64,000 bases of DNA from DASXKD01 sp963703605 (GTDB taxonomy: Bacteria; Actinomycetota; Actinomycetes; Streptosporangiales; Streptosporangiaceae), in assembly GCA_963703605.1 (NCBI GenBank), contig CAVPFC010000062.1, positions 37,597-101,596 on the forward strand, given 5' to 3'. Shown here piece after piece: positions 41,014 through 50,257 of the stretch. The notes under the pieces were generated by a model. That model had not been told where the DNA came from. It saw only the letters and a program-made list of their open reading frames with translations, and did no database searches. A program made the position numbers and the translations under genes. Position 1 is the stretch's first letter. Each line of letters begins with the position of its first letter.

Positions 41014-43839
41014 GTGAGTGCGGTGCGCGGCGATATCGTGCGCCTGGCCGAGTGGTGGCGAGTTCGTGAGTTCGCCGCCGGCGCCCGGGACTCGCCCGCG
41101 GTGCTTGCCGTGGAAGGCGAAGCGGGCGCGGGCAAGTCCACGCTGTGGCGCGCCGGGGTTGCGGCGGCCGTGGACGCCGGTCAGCGGCTGCTGCGCAGCG
41201 AGCCGTCAGAGGCCGAGGTCGACCTGTCCTTCGCCGGGCTGTCCGACCTGCTCGGCGAGATGCTGCCCGAGGTGGCGGCCGAAATCCCCGGCCCGCAGCG
41301 GGACGCGCTGGAGGTGGCCCTCCTGCTGCGGCCGGCGGGGGGCGAGCCGCCGACCGCGCGCGCGGTCGGCCTGGCGGTGCTGGCGGCGCTACGGGCCTGC
41401 GTGTCCGCGGGCCCGGTGCTGATCGCGATCGACGACGTGCAGTGGCTGGACGAGGCAAGCCTCGATGCGCTGGTGTTCGCGCTGCGGCGCCTCGACAGCG
41501 GGTCCCTGCCGGTCCTGCTGGCCGCGCGGAGCGAAGCGCCGGCCGATCCGCTGACGGCGGGCAACCCGGCACCGTCGCGGCGCTGGCGTGAGCTGCTGGC
41601 CGCGCGGCACGCGGCGGAGGAGATCGACCTCGCCCCGCTGGACATGTGGCAGATCCAGAATCTGCTGCCGGAGACGGTCACCGCCGCCCAGGCGCGGCTG
41701 GTGGCCAGGGAGTCCCGCGGCAACCCGTTCTGGGCCCTTCAGATCGCGGCGAACCTCGATGCGGCGCGGGCACCCGCCGAGTCCAGTCAGCCACCCGTTC
41801 CGGAACTGGCCCGCGCGATGGCCGGGCGGCTCGCCCGTTCGCTGAGCGCCGATGCCGCCCAGGCGCTGGCCATGGTGGCGGCCGCCGGGCGCATCGGGGT
41901 AGCCGAGGCGCTTACGGTCCTCGGCTACCTGGACGATCCGGGCTGCGCCCTCGACGCGGCGATACTCGCCGGCGTGCTTGTCGAGGCGGGGAACCGGATC
42001 ACGGTGGCGCACCCGCTGATCGGTGCGGCCGCCGTGCAGTTGCTGCCGCCGGGCCGGCGAGCGGACCTCTACCAGCGGCTGGCCGCCGTCTCGGCCAGCC
42101 CGGAGCGGTATGCGCACTTCGCGGCGCTGGCCGCCGGGGCAGGGCCGGACCCGGCCGTCGCGGACGCTCTGGATGCGGCCGCCGCCGCAGCGCACGCCCG
42201 GGCCGCCAACGCCGCGGCCGGGCAGTTCGCCGCCCAGGCGGTGCTGTTCACCCCCCAGGCGGATGGCGACGCGCTGGTACGCCGCCGGATCCGGGCCGGC
42301 GAGCTGCTCTATCTGGCCGGCGACATCGAACGGTCCGTCGAGCACCTCAAAGCGCTCGATATCGACCAGCTAGCCACGGCGGACGTCGAACGCGCGCTGC
42401 CCCTGCTGACCGATCTGACCGAGGTGGTGCGCGGCGGTGCGGCGGCGACCGCCATCGTCACCCGTGCGCTCGACTCCGCCGGCGATGAGCCCCGCCGGCG
42501 TGCGCTGGTGCTGGCCCTGGCCTCCGATGTGGTGTACGGCATTCGCGGCGGCAAGCGCGCCGCGGCCATCGAGGCGATCCGCTGCGCCGAGGCGGCAGGC
42601 GCGTCGGCGGCCAATTCCCTGCACCGGGCGCTCATCAACCTGGTTGTGGCCAAGGTCGCCGCGGCCGAAGGGCTCGACACCGCATTGCTCGACCGCGCGG
42701 AGCGGCTGGAGGCTGGCCTAGCACCGCGGCTGCACGACACCGCGGACCTGTACCGGGCCATCTGGTACCGCTATGTGGAGGACCTCGGCACCGCCCGGGC
42801 CGCACTCCAGCGCTGCATCACGCGTGCCAAAGACGTCGGCGATGACTGGGCCCTGCGGATCTTCCTGGCCTACCTGGCCACGACCGAGGAACTGGCCGGC
42901 GACTACGCCGCCGCCGCGGCCGCGCTGGACGCTGCCGACGCGACCGCCGCGTGGCACGACTGGCCACCGAACCCGTGGTATCTGGAACCCCGCTGCGAGC
43001 TTCTCATCGCGGCCGGGGACATCGACGGGGCGCTGGGCCTCGCCGACGAGAACCTGCCCGACGACGACAGCGCGCCGGTCCCCGCGCGGTTCATGGGCGC
43101 GCTCATCCGGGGCCGGGTGAGCGCGTGGCGCGGCGACGCCGAATCGGTGGTGCCGCATCTCGAACGCGCCCTGGCGTACGCACAGCAGATGGACTGGGCC
43201 GACCCGGGAGTCCGGAACCGGCTGGACATCCCGCTGGCCGAGGCGTACGTCGCCGTCGGCCGGCCGGATGACGCGGCAGGGATCTCCGGGTGGCTGCGGG
43301 AGATCGGCGGGCGGCTTGGCCGGCCCACGCTGGCCGGAGATGCGGACCGGATCGACGCGCTGGTGGCCGCGCGGGCCGGTGACCTGGACGCCGCCGCGGA
43401 ATCGGCGCGCGGCGCGGTCACGGCGCACGGGGTCTCACTGCTGCGTCCGGAACTGGCCCGCAGCCTTCTCGTGCTCGGCCGGATCGAGCGGCGGCGCAAG
43501 GCACGCAAGCAGTCGCGTGATGCGCTGAACCGGGCCCGGGAGCTGGCAGCCGGGATCGGCCACCGGCCGCTGCTGGCCGAGATCGAGCAGGAGTTGCCGC
43601 GGATCGCGGCGGTGCGGTCCGGCACCGGGCTGACCGCGACCGAGCGGCGCGTCGCCGATCTGATCGCGGCGGGCGCCACCAACCGCGACGCCGCGGCCGA
43701 GCTGTTCGTCAGCGTGCGAACCGTCGAGACCCACGTCGCCTCGATCTACCGCAAGCTGGGCGTGCGCACCCGCGCGGAGCTGGGCCGCAAGCTCTCCGCC
43801 TCGCAGGCCGCCGGGCCAGCGGGCGCTCCCGGCAGCTAG
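41014..43839 (+). CDS. LuxR-family regulator with N-terminal ATPase (LAL type)
   Basis: 941 residues, the usual LAL size. Walker A VEGEAGAGKSTLW (about 32-44), Walker B VLIAIDDVQWLDEASLDALV, then a long TPR-like helical region. The C-terminal LuxR helix-turn-helix is GLTATERRVADLIAAGATNRDAAAELFVSVRTVETHVASIYRKLGVRTRAEL. LAL proteins are large transcriptional activators, often pathway-specific. A flavin oxidase, a decarboxylase and an LtrA gene follow on the same strand after 213 bp and are plausible targets. The inducer is unknown. Confidence 0.92.
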   Translation: MSAVRGDIVRLAEWWRVREFAAGARDSPAVLAVEGEAGAGKSTLWRAGVAAAVDAGQRLLRSEPSEAEVDLSFAGLSDLLGEMLPEVAAEIPGPQRDALEVALLLRPAGGEPPTARAVGLAVLAALRACVSAGPVLIAIDDVQWLDEASLDALVFALRRLDSGSLPVLLAARSEAPADPLTAGNPAPSRRWRELLAARHAAEEIDLAPLDMWQIQNLLPETVTAAQARLVARESRGNPFWALQIAANLDAARAPAESSQPPVPELARAMAGRLARSLSADAAQALAMVAAAGRIGVAEALTVLGYLDDPGCALDAAILAGVLVEAGNRITVAHPLIGAAAVQLLPPGRRADLYQRLAAVSASPERYAHFAALAAGAGPDPAVADALDAAAAAAHARAANAAAGQFAAQAVLFTPQADGDALVRRRIRAGELLYLAGDIERSVEHLKALDIDQLATADVERALPLLTDLTEVVRGGAAATAIVTRALDSAGDEPRRRALVLALASDVVYGIRGGKRAAAIEAIRCAEAAGASAANSLHRALINLVVAKVAAAEGLDTALLDRAERLEAGLAPRLHDTADLYRAIWYRYVEDLGTARAALQRCITRAKDVGDDWALRIFLAYLATTEELAGDYAAAAAALDAADATAAWHDWPPNPWYLEPRCELLIAAGDIDGALGLADENLPDDDSAPVPARFMGALIRGRVSAWRGDAESVVPHLERALAYAQQMDWADPGVRNRLDIPLAEAYVAVGRPDDAAGISGWLREIGGRLGRPTLAGDADRIDALVAARAGDLDAAAESARGAVTAHGVSLLRPELARSLLVLGRIERRRKARKQSRDALNRARELAAGIGHRPLLAEIEQELPRIAAVRSGTGLTATERRVADLIAAGATNRDAAAELFVSVRTVETHVASIYRKLGVRTRAELGRKLSASQAAGPAGAPGS

Positions 43840-43852
43840 CCGGCTGCCGCCT

Positions 43853-43866
43853 CCGTAGTCCTACGG
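43853..43866 (+). terminator. short palindrome after the LAL gene
   Basis: CCGTAG-TC-CTACGG is a 6-2-6 palindrome 14 bp after the stop. A second weak hairpin (CGGCAGC/GCTGCCG, 43830-43849) overlaps the stop codon. Either could end the transcript or bind protein; the loop is too small for a stable hairpin. The rest of the 213-bp gap shows nothing clear. Confidence 0.25.
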
Positions 43867-44052
43867 ATACAGGGCCGCCCGGCCGCGCCGCGACCCAGCG
43901 AATATCCGGGTGAGCAACGGATTCGCTCCGGCCCCGCCGTCCGTAGCGTCGATGACGCGTCCCGGAACGCACCGCCGCCGTCGCACCGGCCCGCGCGGCC
44001 CGCGATTCCGGCAGCGCCGCACGTCCCCAAACCCACCCCTAGGGAGTTACCC

Positions 44053-45465
44053 ATGCGCACGTTCAAGGCGGCCGCCGCAACGCCGCTGCTCACCTCCGCC
44101 GACCCCGGCTGGGACGACGCACGCAAGGCCTGGAACCTCGCCGCGGACCAGCGCCCAGCCGCGATCGCCGTGCCCAGGTCGGCGGCCGACGTCATCGCCG
44201 CGGTCAGCTTCGCCCGCCAGCACGGCCTTCGGGTCGCGGCCCAGGGCACCGGGCACGGCGCCGCGCCACTCGGCCCGCTCGGCGACACCGTTCTGGTCAA
44301 GACCCACCGGATGCGGCAGGTGCGCATCGATCCGGCCGCCCGGACCGCCCGCGCCGAGGCGGGTGCGGTATGGGCCGACGTGGTGGGCCCGGCCGCCGGG
44401 CACGGCCTGGCCGGCCTGGCCGGCTCCTCGCCCAGCGTCGGCGTGGCCGGCTACACCCTTGGCGGGGGCATGGGCTGGCTGGGCCGCGCCTACGGGCTGT
44501 CGGCCAACAACGTCGAAGGGTTCGAGCTGGTCACCGCCGATGGCCAGGTCCGGCGCGCCGACGCGGTCAGCGAGCCGGACCTGTTCTGGGCGCTGCGCGG
44601 CGGCGGCGGCAGCTTCGGCGTCGTCACCGCGATCGAGCTGCGGCTGTTCCCGGTCGCCGAGGCGTACGCCGGGCTGCTGTGGTGGCCGATGGATAAGGCC
44701 GGCGAGGTGCTGCACGCATGGCAGGAGCTGACTCGCAGCGGCCTGCCGGACGAGTTCACCACGGTGTTCCGGTTCGTGCGCTTCCCCGCGCTCCCGGAGG
44801 TTCCCGAGCCGGTCCGCGGGCGGTGGTTCGCCGTCGTCGACGCGATCCACCTGGGCGCCCCGGCCGAGGCCGACGCGCTGCTCGCCCCGCTGCGCCACCT
44901 GCGCCCGGTCACCGACACGGTGCGGAACGTCTCCATGCCGGAGCTCAGCCACCTGCACCTGGATCCCGAGCACCCGGTGCCCAGCGTCAGCGACGGGCTG
45001 ATGCTGGACGACCTGCCGGCGGAAGCGGCCACGGAACTGGTCCGGGTCGCCGGCCCGGAGACCGGCTCGCTGCTGCTGGCGGTCGAACTGCGCCACGCCG
45101 GCGGTGAGATGCGGCGCGCCCGGCCCGGCAACGGCGCGCTGGCCGCCGTGCCCGGCGAGTACGGCCTGCACGCCGTGGGCATGGCGCCCACCCCGGAGGC
45201 GGCGTCGGCGGTCGGCCACGGCGTCGCGGCCGTCATGTCGGCCATGGCCCCGTGGGCAGCGAACCAGACGTACCTGAACTTCACCGAGACCAGCCGCGAC
45301 GAACGCGGCTTCTGGGCCCCGCAGGCCTACCAGCGGCTGCGCCGCATCAAGGCCGCGGTCGACCCCGCGGACATGATCCGCGCCAACCACCCCATCCCGC
45401 CGGCGGCCCCCGCGCAGGCCACCACGCCCACCCGGGACCGCACCGTTCTCCAGCCCGCCGGCTGA
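44053..45465 (+). CDS. FAD-binding oxidase, berberine-bridge-enzyme type
   Basis: 470 residues. The PCMH FAD fold has AIAVPRSAADVIAAVSFARQHGLRVAAQGTGHG, with His68 as the likely covalent flavin site, and GYTLGGGMGWLGRAYGLSANNVEGFELVTADG. The usual second flavin link Cys is a Ser or Pro here (GSSPSVGVAGYTLGG), so a single covalent bond is expected. The BBE C-terminus is YLNFTETSRDERGFWAPQAYQRLRRIKAAVDPADMIRANHPI. It oxidises a small alcohol or other secondary-metabolite-type substrate. The ATG follows AGGGAG. First of three genes after the LAL regulator. Confidence 0.9.
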   Translation: MRTFKAAAATPLLTSADPGWDDARKAWNLAADQRPAAIAVPRSAADVIAAVSFARQHGLRVAAQGTGHGAAPLGPLGDTVLVKTHRMRQVRIDPAARTARAEAGAVWADVVGPAAGHGLAGLAGSSPSVGVAGYTLGGGMGWLGRAYGLSANNVEGFELVTADGQVRRADAVSEPDLFWALRGGGGSFGVVTAIELRLFPVAEAYAGLLWWPMDKAGEVLHAWQELTRSGLPDEFTTVFRFVRFPALPEVPEPVRGRWFAVVDAIHLGAPAEADALLAPLRHLRPVTDTVRNVSMPELSHLHLDPEHPVPSVSDGLMLDDLPAEAATELVRVAGPETGSLLLAVELRHAGGEMRRARPGNGALAAVPGEYGLHAVGMAPTPEAASAVGHGVAAVMSAMAPWAANQTYLNFTETSRDERGFWAPQAYQRLRRIKAAVDPADMIRANHPIPPAAPAQATTPTRDRTVLQPAG

Positions 45466-45499
45466 GCCAGCCAGCGTTACCCCGAAAGGACCCACCGTC

Positions 45500-47332
45500 A
45501 TGCCCAGCAACGCCGCAATCACGGCTCCCGCCTGGCCCGCCGCCGGGCCCTCGTCCCGGACGGCAGCCAGATCCGCGCCCGGCACCGCCAGTGCCACCTC
45601 GGTGCGTAAAGCAAGCACGGCCTCAGCGGGCACTCTCGCCGCGCCCGCGGTCACGACAGTCGCCGGCTACCTGCTCACCCGCCTGGCCGAAGCCGGGGTG
45701 ATATCGGTCTTCGGCGTGCCCGGGGACTACAGCCTCGGCCTGCTCGACGCTATCGCCGACCGCCCCGGCATGGAGTGGGTCGGCATGGCCACCGAGCAGG
45801 GTGCCGGGTACGCCGCGGACAGCTACGCCCGGCTGCGTGGCCTCGGCGCCCTGGTCACCACGTTCGGTGTCGGCGAGTTGTCGGCGATGAACGCCGTCGC
45901 CGGCGCCTGTGCCGAGTCGGCGCCCGTGGTACACGTCGTCGGCACCCCGGCCGTCAGCGCCCGGGGGGCCGGCCTGCCGCTGCATCACAACCTGCCCGGG
46001 ACCGGCTTCGGGCACTTCGCCCGGATGGCGGCCGAGGTCACCGCGGCCCAGGCCGACCTGCGGGCCGACGTCGCCCCGGGCGACGAGATCGACCGCGTGC
46101 TGCGGGTGGCGCTGCGCACCTCCCGCCCGGTCTACCTGGCCATCCCCGCCGACGTGGCCGGAGCGCCCGTGGCGGCTCCGGCCGGCCCGCTGCTGGCCGC
46201 GGACCCGCAGGACGATGCCGGCCCAGCCGTCCTGGCCACCTTCGCCGGCCACGCCCGTCGCGTGCTAGGCGGCGCATCCAGCGCCAGCCTGCTGATCGGT
46301 CATCTGGCCGCGCGGCACCGCGTGACCGGCCAGGTACGGGAGCTGGCTGCGGCCTGTGACCTGCCGGTGGCAGTGCTGTCAATGGCCAAGGGTGACTTTC
46401 CCGAGTCGGACCCCCGGTTCGCCGGGCTCTACGCCGGTGCGGCCTCGGCGAAGAAGGCCCGGCTGGCGATCGAGGACACCGACGTTCTCATCACGGTGGG
46501 GGTCACGCTGGCCGACACCGTCACCGGCGGCGGAACGCACCAGCTGCCCGAGGCCCGGCGCATCGACCTCGCGCCCGGCCAGGCCCGGATCGGCGACACC
46601 AGCTATCCGGGTGTGGGGCTGCGGCAGGCCCTCGCCGTCCTCACCGCCGCCGTGCGGGACAGCCACCTTCCGGGCGCCGAACTGGCTGGCCTCGAGGAGA
46701 CCCGGCCCGTTGCCCGGCCGGCCGACCCGGCCGACCCGCTCACCCAGCAGCACCTGTGGGCCAGCTTGCAGGACTTCCTGCTGCCCGGCGACCTGGTCGT
46801 CGCCGACCAGGGCACGGCGTTCTACGGTGCCGCCGGCCTCACCCTCCCGGCCGGGGCCACGCTGCTCGGCCAGCCGCTGTGGGCGTCGATCGGCTGGACG
46901 CTGCCGGCCGCCCTGGGGGCATCGCTGGCCGCGCCCGACCGGCGGGTCGTCCTCATCATCGGGGACGGCGCCTTCCAGCAGACCGCGCCCGAACTCGGCA
47001 CCATGCTCGCCCAGGGCATCGCGCCGGTCGTGATCGTCCTCAACAACGACGGTTACGCGGTCGAGCGGGCCATCCACAGCCCGTCGGCCGCCTACCACCG
47101 CATCCCGCGGTGGAACTGGACGGCGTTGCCCGCCGCGATGGCCCGGGAGGCAGCCGCGGTCACCACGCGGGCGGTGACCGTGGCGGACCTCGCCGCCGCC
47201 CTGCGCGCGGCCAGCGACGACGCGGGCCTGCCAGTCCTGATCGAGGCCGTCCTCGGCTGGGACGACACGCCTCCCCTGCTGACCGACCTGGCCAGGGTCC
47301 TGGCGGCCCGGAACGGTTACGCCAGCCGCTGA
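45500..47332 (+). CDS. ThDP-dependent 2-oxo-acid decarboxylase (pyruvate/indolepyruvate decarboxylase type)
   Basis: 610 residues with a 50-residue Ala/Ser-rich N-terminal extension before the core VTTVAGYLLTRLAEAGVISVFGVPGDYSLGLLDAI. The catalytic Glu is in ATEQGAGYAADSYARL (Glu99). The double His of decarboxylases is kept (LHHNLPGTGFGHF). The ThDP motif is IIGDGAFQQTAPELG...VVIVLNNDGYAVERAIH. Such enzymes make aldehydes from pyruvate, indolepyruvate or branched 2-oxo acids; the substrate is not fixed. It follows the flavin oxidase by 34 bp with GAAAGGACC as ribosome site. Confidence 0.92.
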   Translation: MPSNAAITAPAWPAAGPSSRTAARSAPGTASATSVRKASTASAGTLAAPAVTTVAGYLLTRLAEAGVISVFGVPGDYSLGLLDAIADRPGMEWVGMATEQGAGYAADSYARLRGLGALVTTFGVGELSAMNAVAGACAESAPVVHVVGTPAVSARGAGLPLHHNLPGTGFGHFARMAAEVTAAQADLRADVAPGDEIDRVLRVALRTSRPVYLAIPADVAGAPVAAPAGPLLAADPQDDAGPAVLATFAGHARRVLGGASSASLLIGHLAARHRVTGQVRELAAACDLPVAVLSMAKGDFPESDPRFAGLYAGAASAKKARLAIEDTDVLITVGVTLADTVTGGGTHQLPEARRIDLAPGQARIGDTSYPGVGLRQALAVLTAAVRDSHLPGAELAGLEETRPVARPADPADPLTQQHLWASLQDFLLPGDLVVADQGTAFYGAAGLTLPAGATLLGQPLWASIGWTLPAALGASLAAPDRRVVLIIGDGAFQQTAPELGTMLAQGIAPVVIVLNNDGYAVERAIHSPSAAYHRIPRWNWTALPAAMAREAAAVTTRAVTVADLAAALRAASDDAGLPVLIEAVLGWDDTPPLLTDLARVLAARNGYASR

Positions 47333-47340
47333 CCGCCGCC

Positions 47341-47367
47341 TCCCCCGGCTGCCTCCTGGCCGGGGGA
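47341..47367 (+). terminator. hairpin between decarboxylase and ltrA-like gene (9-bp stem)
   Basis: TCCCCCGGC at 47341-47349 pairs with GCCGGGGGA at 47359-47367 around a 9-nt loop, 8 bp after the decarboxylase stop. It may reduce read-through into the next gene. Confidence 0.45.
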
Positions 47368-47400
47368 AACCGGCGCGGTCCTGAAGAAAGGAGTTTCGCA

Positions 47401-48837
47401 ATGCTTGTCACCGAGATCAGCCACGCCCAGCCCAGGACACTGGCGCCCCGGCCCGGCTCCGCGCGACCGGGTTGCGGCCGCCCGCCGTCGCGAGCCGGCG
47501 CCCGGTCGTCCCGGGCCGCCGCCGTCCCGCACCGACCCGAGGCGCGGCCGGCCGGCCCGCGGAAGGGGCAGCCGCGGCACCGTCATGTTGTGCATCTCGG
47601 CCGCCCGCCGCTGCGGACCGCGGACGGCCACAACCGCGACGAGCGCCGGGCCAGCTGGCTGGAGCTGTTCTTCGACCTGGCCTTCGCCGGCGCCGTCGGC
47701 CAGCTCGCCGGTGCGCTGCAAAGCCACCCAACCCTGACCACCCTGGCCCGCTTTGGGCTGCTGTTCACGCCGATCTGGTGGCTGTGGGTCCAGCTGACGT
47801 TCTACGCCGACCGGCACGAGTCCGAGGACGCCACCCACCGCGCCTCGTTTCTGGTAGCGATCGGCCTGTGCATCGGCCTGGCCGCCAGCGCGCCGCGGGC
47901 CCTGTCCGGCGAGACGACCGGCTTCGTCATCGCCTTCGCGTCCCTGCGCGGCCTGCAACTCCTCCTGTACGCGCGGGCCCGGCACCACCTGCCCGCCACC
48001 AGGCCGCTGTACAACTGCTACCTGATCTGTTTCGGAGCGGGCGGCGCGCTGTGGCTGTCCTCGCTCGCCGTGGGCGGCGCCGCCCGGTACGCATTGTGGG
48101 GGGTGGCGCTGCTCGCCGACGCGGCCGGCGCCATGGCCATGCTGGTGCCCCACCGCCGGGTCCCGGTGAACCCCGCCCACCTGTCTGACCGGTTCCATCT
48201 GTTCGTGCTGATCGTGCTGGGTGAGTCCATGGCCCGCCTGATCAGCGCCGCGGCCAGCCGGTCGTGGAGCCTGCCCCTGGCGGTCGTGCTCGCGGCGGCG
48301 GTCGTCACGCTGGCCGCGCTGTGGTGGGCGTGGCTCACCGCTGCCGACCGCAAAGCACTTGACGGCCTTCCGGCCGTTGCCCAGTTCACGGCGCTCAACC
48401 TGCCCGTAGTGGCGGGCGTCGCCGCGGCGAGCGCGGGCCTGCACATCGCTATTCTCGCCGCGGACGGGGCGAGCACCATTCCGGCCGGGCCACGGGCGGC
48501 GCTTTACGGCGGTGTCAGCGTCTTCCTGCTGGCCAGCGCCCTTGTGCCGTCGGGAAAGCTGACCGGGCCAGCCAGAGTGGCCCGGCTGGCGACCGCGCTG
48601 GGCGCGATGGGCCTGGTCTTCATGGGCGCCATCGTCAAGCCCGTATACCTGGTCCCGGCCCTCACCCTGGTGCTGGCGCTCGGGCTGCGGGCCGAAGCGC
48701 GCCCGGCGCGCCTTGGCTGGCTGCCGCTGCCCTGGCCCGCCCGCCCGGCGCGGGAGATGCCCGCCGGAACTCTGCGGCCGGTCCCCGTGGTGGCCCGGCA
48801 GGATCCGCCCGGCCGGAATGCCGAAGCCCCGGCCTGA
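47401..48837 (+). CDS. low temperature requirement protein A (LtrA) family membrane protein
   Basis: 478 residues from the ATG at 47401 with AAGAAAGGAG before it; the frame extends upstream only as a shadow. After an 80-residue basic/Pro-rich cytosolic start comes the LtrA signature RASWLELFFDLAFAGAVGQLAGAL. About nine membrane helices follow, including HLSDRFHLFVLIVLGES, the second family mark. LtrA proteins are found next to biosynthetic genes in many bacteria but lack a defined activity. It is the third gene in the group after the LAL regulator. Confidence 0.88.
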   Translation: MLVTEISHAQPRTLAPRPGSARPGCGRPPSRAGARSSRAAAVPHRPEARPAGPRKGQPRHRHVVHLGRPPLRTADGHNRDERRASWLELFFDLAFAGAVGQLAGALQSHPTLTTLARFGLLFTPIWWLWVQLTFYADRHESEDATHRASFLVAIGLCIGLAASAPRALSGETTGFVIAFASLRGLQLLLYARARHHLPATRPLYNCYLICFGAGGALWLSSLAVGGAARYALWGVALLADAAGAMAMLVPHRRVPVNPAHLSDRFHLFVLIVLGESMARLISAAASRSWSLPLAVVLAAAVVTLAALWWAWLTAADRKALDGLPAVAQFTALNLPVVAGVAAASAGLHIAILAADGASTIPAGPRAALYGGVSVFLLASALVPSGKLTGPARVARLATALGAMGLVFMGAIVKPVYLVPALTLVLALGLRAEARPARLGWLPLPWPARPAREMPAGTLRPVPVVARQDPPGRNAEAPA

Positions 48838-48922
48838 AGGACGCGGACAGGCCGGCGCCCGCCACGGCGGCGGACAGAACCGCGTTGCGGGCAACGCGGG
48901 CGGGCTTGTCTATGCGAATCAT
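48662..48922 (-). CDS. possible truncated secreted-protein ORF
   Basis: An ATG at 48922 has a good GAAGAGGAAATC site and starts MIRIDKPARVARNAVLSAAV, followed by AGAGLSAS, which resembles a signal peptide. After about 30 residues the sequence becomes an antisense shadow of the LtrA gene, with which it overlaps by 176 bp. It may be the remnant of a secreted-protein gene cut by the neighbour. The tandem duplication just upstream supports rearrangement here. Confidence 0.3.
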   Translation of the reverse strand: MIRIDKPARVARNAVLSAAVAGAGLSASFRPGLRHSGRADPAGPPRGPAAEFRRASPAPGGRARAAAASQGAPGALRPAARAPAPG

Positions 48923-48934
48923 TTCGATTTCCTC

Positions 48935-48991
48935 TTCTGTGGGGTGACCGGCCCCCTGCCGGTTCTGTGGGGTGACCGGCCCCCTGCCGGT
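48935..48991. repeat. tandem duplication of 28 bp
   Basis: A 28-bp unit beginning TTCTGTGGGGTGACCGG starts at 48935 and again at 48963, with no mismatch. Each unit contains the hairpin-like GACCGGC...GCCGGT segments. It lies in the 291-bp gap between the LtrA gene and the small zinc protein. Confidence 0.7.
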
Positions 48992-49128
48992 CACTGTTGA
49001 TCCTGCGGCCTGGGCCGCCCCGGCCCCAGTGACATAACCCCCACATCGCCCATACGCCCGGGGCCAACAGGCAAACCCCCAGGTGATCGGCCCTGGCCGG
49101 GAGCGGAATCTTGTGGAAGCCTGGAGCC

Positions 49129-49368
49129 ATGGGTGGGCACGCTCGGGTTTGCCCGAGATGCGGCGCGCACTTCGACCTACCACCCGGGCAGCGGCCCGTG
49201 ATGGGCGTCACCAGGACGGCGGGATCTCCCGCCGTGGGCAGCCGTACCGTCAGCCTCCGGGTCAACGACGTGCTCGTGCACCAGTGCCAGCAGCGAATCG
49301 ACCCGGTCACCGGCAGGCGGGCCTGGCGCCCGGCCCGGACCGTCCGCCCGGACCCGCCGCGGAGCTAA
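49129..49368 (+). CDS. small CxxC zinc-binding protein
   Basis: 79 residues from the ATG at 49129 with GGAG 7 nt upstream. It contains CPRCGAHFDLPPG, a single zinc-knuckle half, and a later lone Cys (HQCQQ). The rest is basic. Convergent with the DUF3145 gene, 15 bp apart. Probably a small nucleic-acid-associated protein, but the function is unknown. Confidence 0.5.
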   Translation: MGGHARVCPRCGAHFDLPPGQRPVMGVTRTAGSPAVGSRTVSLRVNDVLVHQCQQRIDPVTGRRAWRPARTVRPDPPRS

Positions 49369-49383
49369 CCCCGGGGCGGATGG

Positions 49384-49935
49384 TCAGCCGGTGGCGTGCA
49401 GCCAGCGGACCGGGGCGCCGTCGGCGGCGCAGCGGAACGGCTCGAGCTCGTCGTCCCACGGCTCGCCGAGCAGCCGGGAAAGCTCCTCCTCCAGCGTGGG
49501 CGCCGGCTCGGGGCTGGCGCCCTGCCCCGCGCCGCGAGCAAGGCGCACCACGCCGGACGCGGCGTCGGCCGCGACGGTCATCGCCGCCCGCAGCCTGCTC
49601 TCCGGCACGAGGATGTCCCCGTTGGCCATCGTGACGGCCGAGAACAAGCCGAGGTCGGGCGTGTAGCTAAAGCGCATCGGGTCGCAGCCGGGGCTGGCCT
49701 CCTCGGTGACCTCGAACCGCAGCCGGTTCCAGCCGGCCAGGGCCGAGGTGATCGCGCCCGCGGTGCCGGGCCGGCCCTCCCAGTCCGCTTCGGCCCGGAG
49801 CATCCCCGGCGCCGCCGGCTGGTCCACCCAGGGCAGGCTCACCGGTATGCCAAGAACCCCGGCCACCGCCCACTCCAGGTGTGGGCACAGCGCCGGGGGC
49901 GTGGAATGGACGTGCAGAACACCGCGAACGGACAC
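49384..49935 (-). CDS. DUF3145 family protein
   Basis: 183 residues from the GTG at 49935 with GGAGG just upstream. Family marks: VRGVLHVHSTPPALCPHLEWAVAGVLG at the start, WEGRPGTAGAITSALAGWNRLRFEVTEE, and DPMRFSYTPDLGLF with VPESRLRAAM near the end. The family is confined to actinobacteria and often lies close to fatty-acid synthesis genes; here it is about 28 kb from accD. No biochemical role is known. Confidence 0.9.
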   Translation of the reverse strand: MSVRGVLHVHSTPPALCPHLEWAVAGVLGIPVSLPWVDQPAAPGMLRAEADWEGRPGTAGAITSALAGWNRLRFEVTEEASPGCDPMRFSYTPDLGLFSAVTMANGDILVPESRLRAAMTVAADAASGVVRLARGAGQGASPEPAPTLEEELSRLLGEPWDDELEPFRCAADGAPVRWLHATG

Positions 49936-50257
49936 CTGGCCTCCCTGCGAGTGACTGAGGTGCGTCTTCCCCAACGACCTCGACTCGCCGACGGCCCGGT
50001 GCGTCCACGGTTTCACGCAGCGCAATGCCAACGTCCTTGCAGCATTGTGCCTCACCAGCCACCCCGGCGCCAGCACACCCGCGGCGTGTCGCGTGTCGCG
50101 TGTCGCCCGGGTGAGATAGCGGGGCCGCGCCGACGTACGCGCCTGACCGGGCGCCGCGTCGGCCCCACGCCCGGAGGGGCGGCCGCCGCTAAATGGTCAC
50201 GCGCAGGCCATCCTTTGGGCCTTCTCGCCCGAGTTCGCGCGTTTACACTCGGCAACT
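49936..50257. other. 322-bp intergenic region with a 7-bp triple repeat
   Basis: Divergent region between DUF3145 (minus) and the RCC1-repeat gene (plus). It holds three exact GCGTGTC units in tandem at 50084-50104. No convincing ORF or promoter hexamers could be fixed. Confidence 0.4.
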
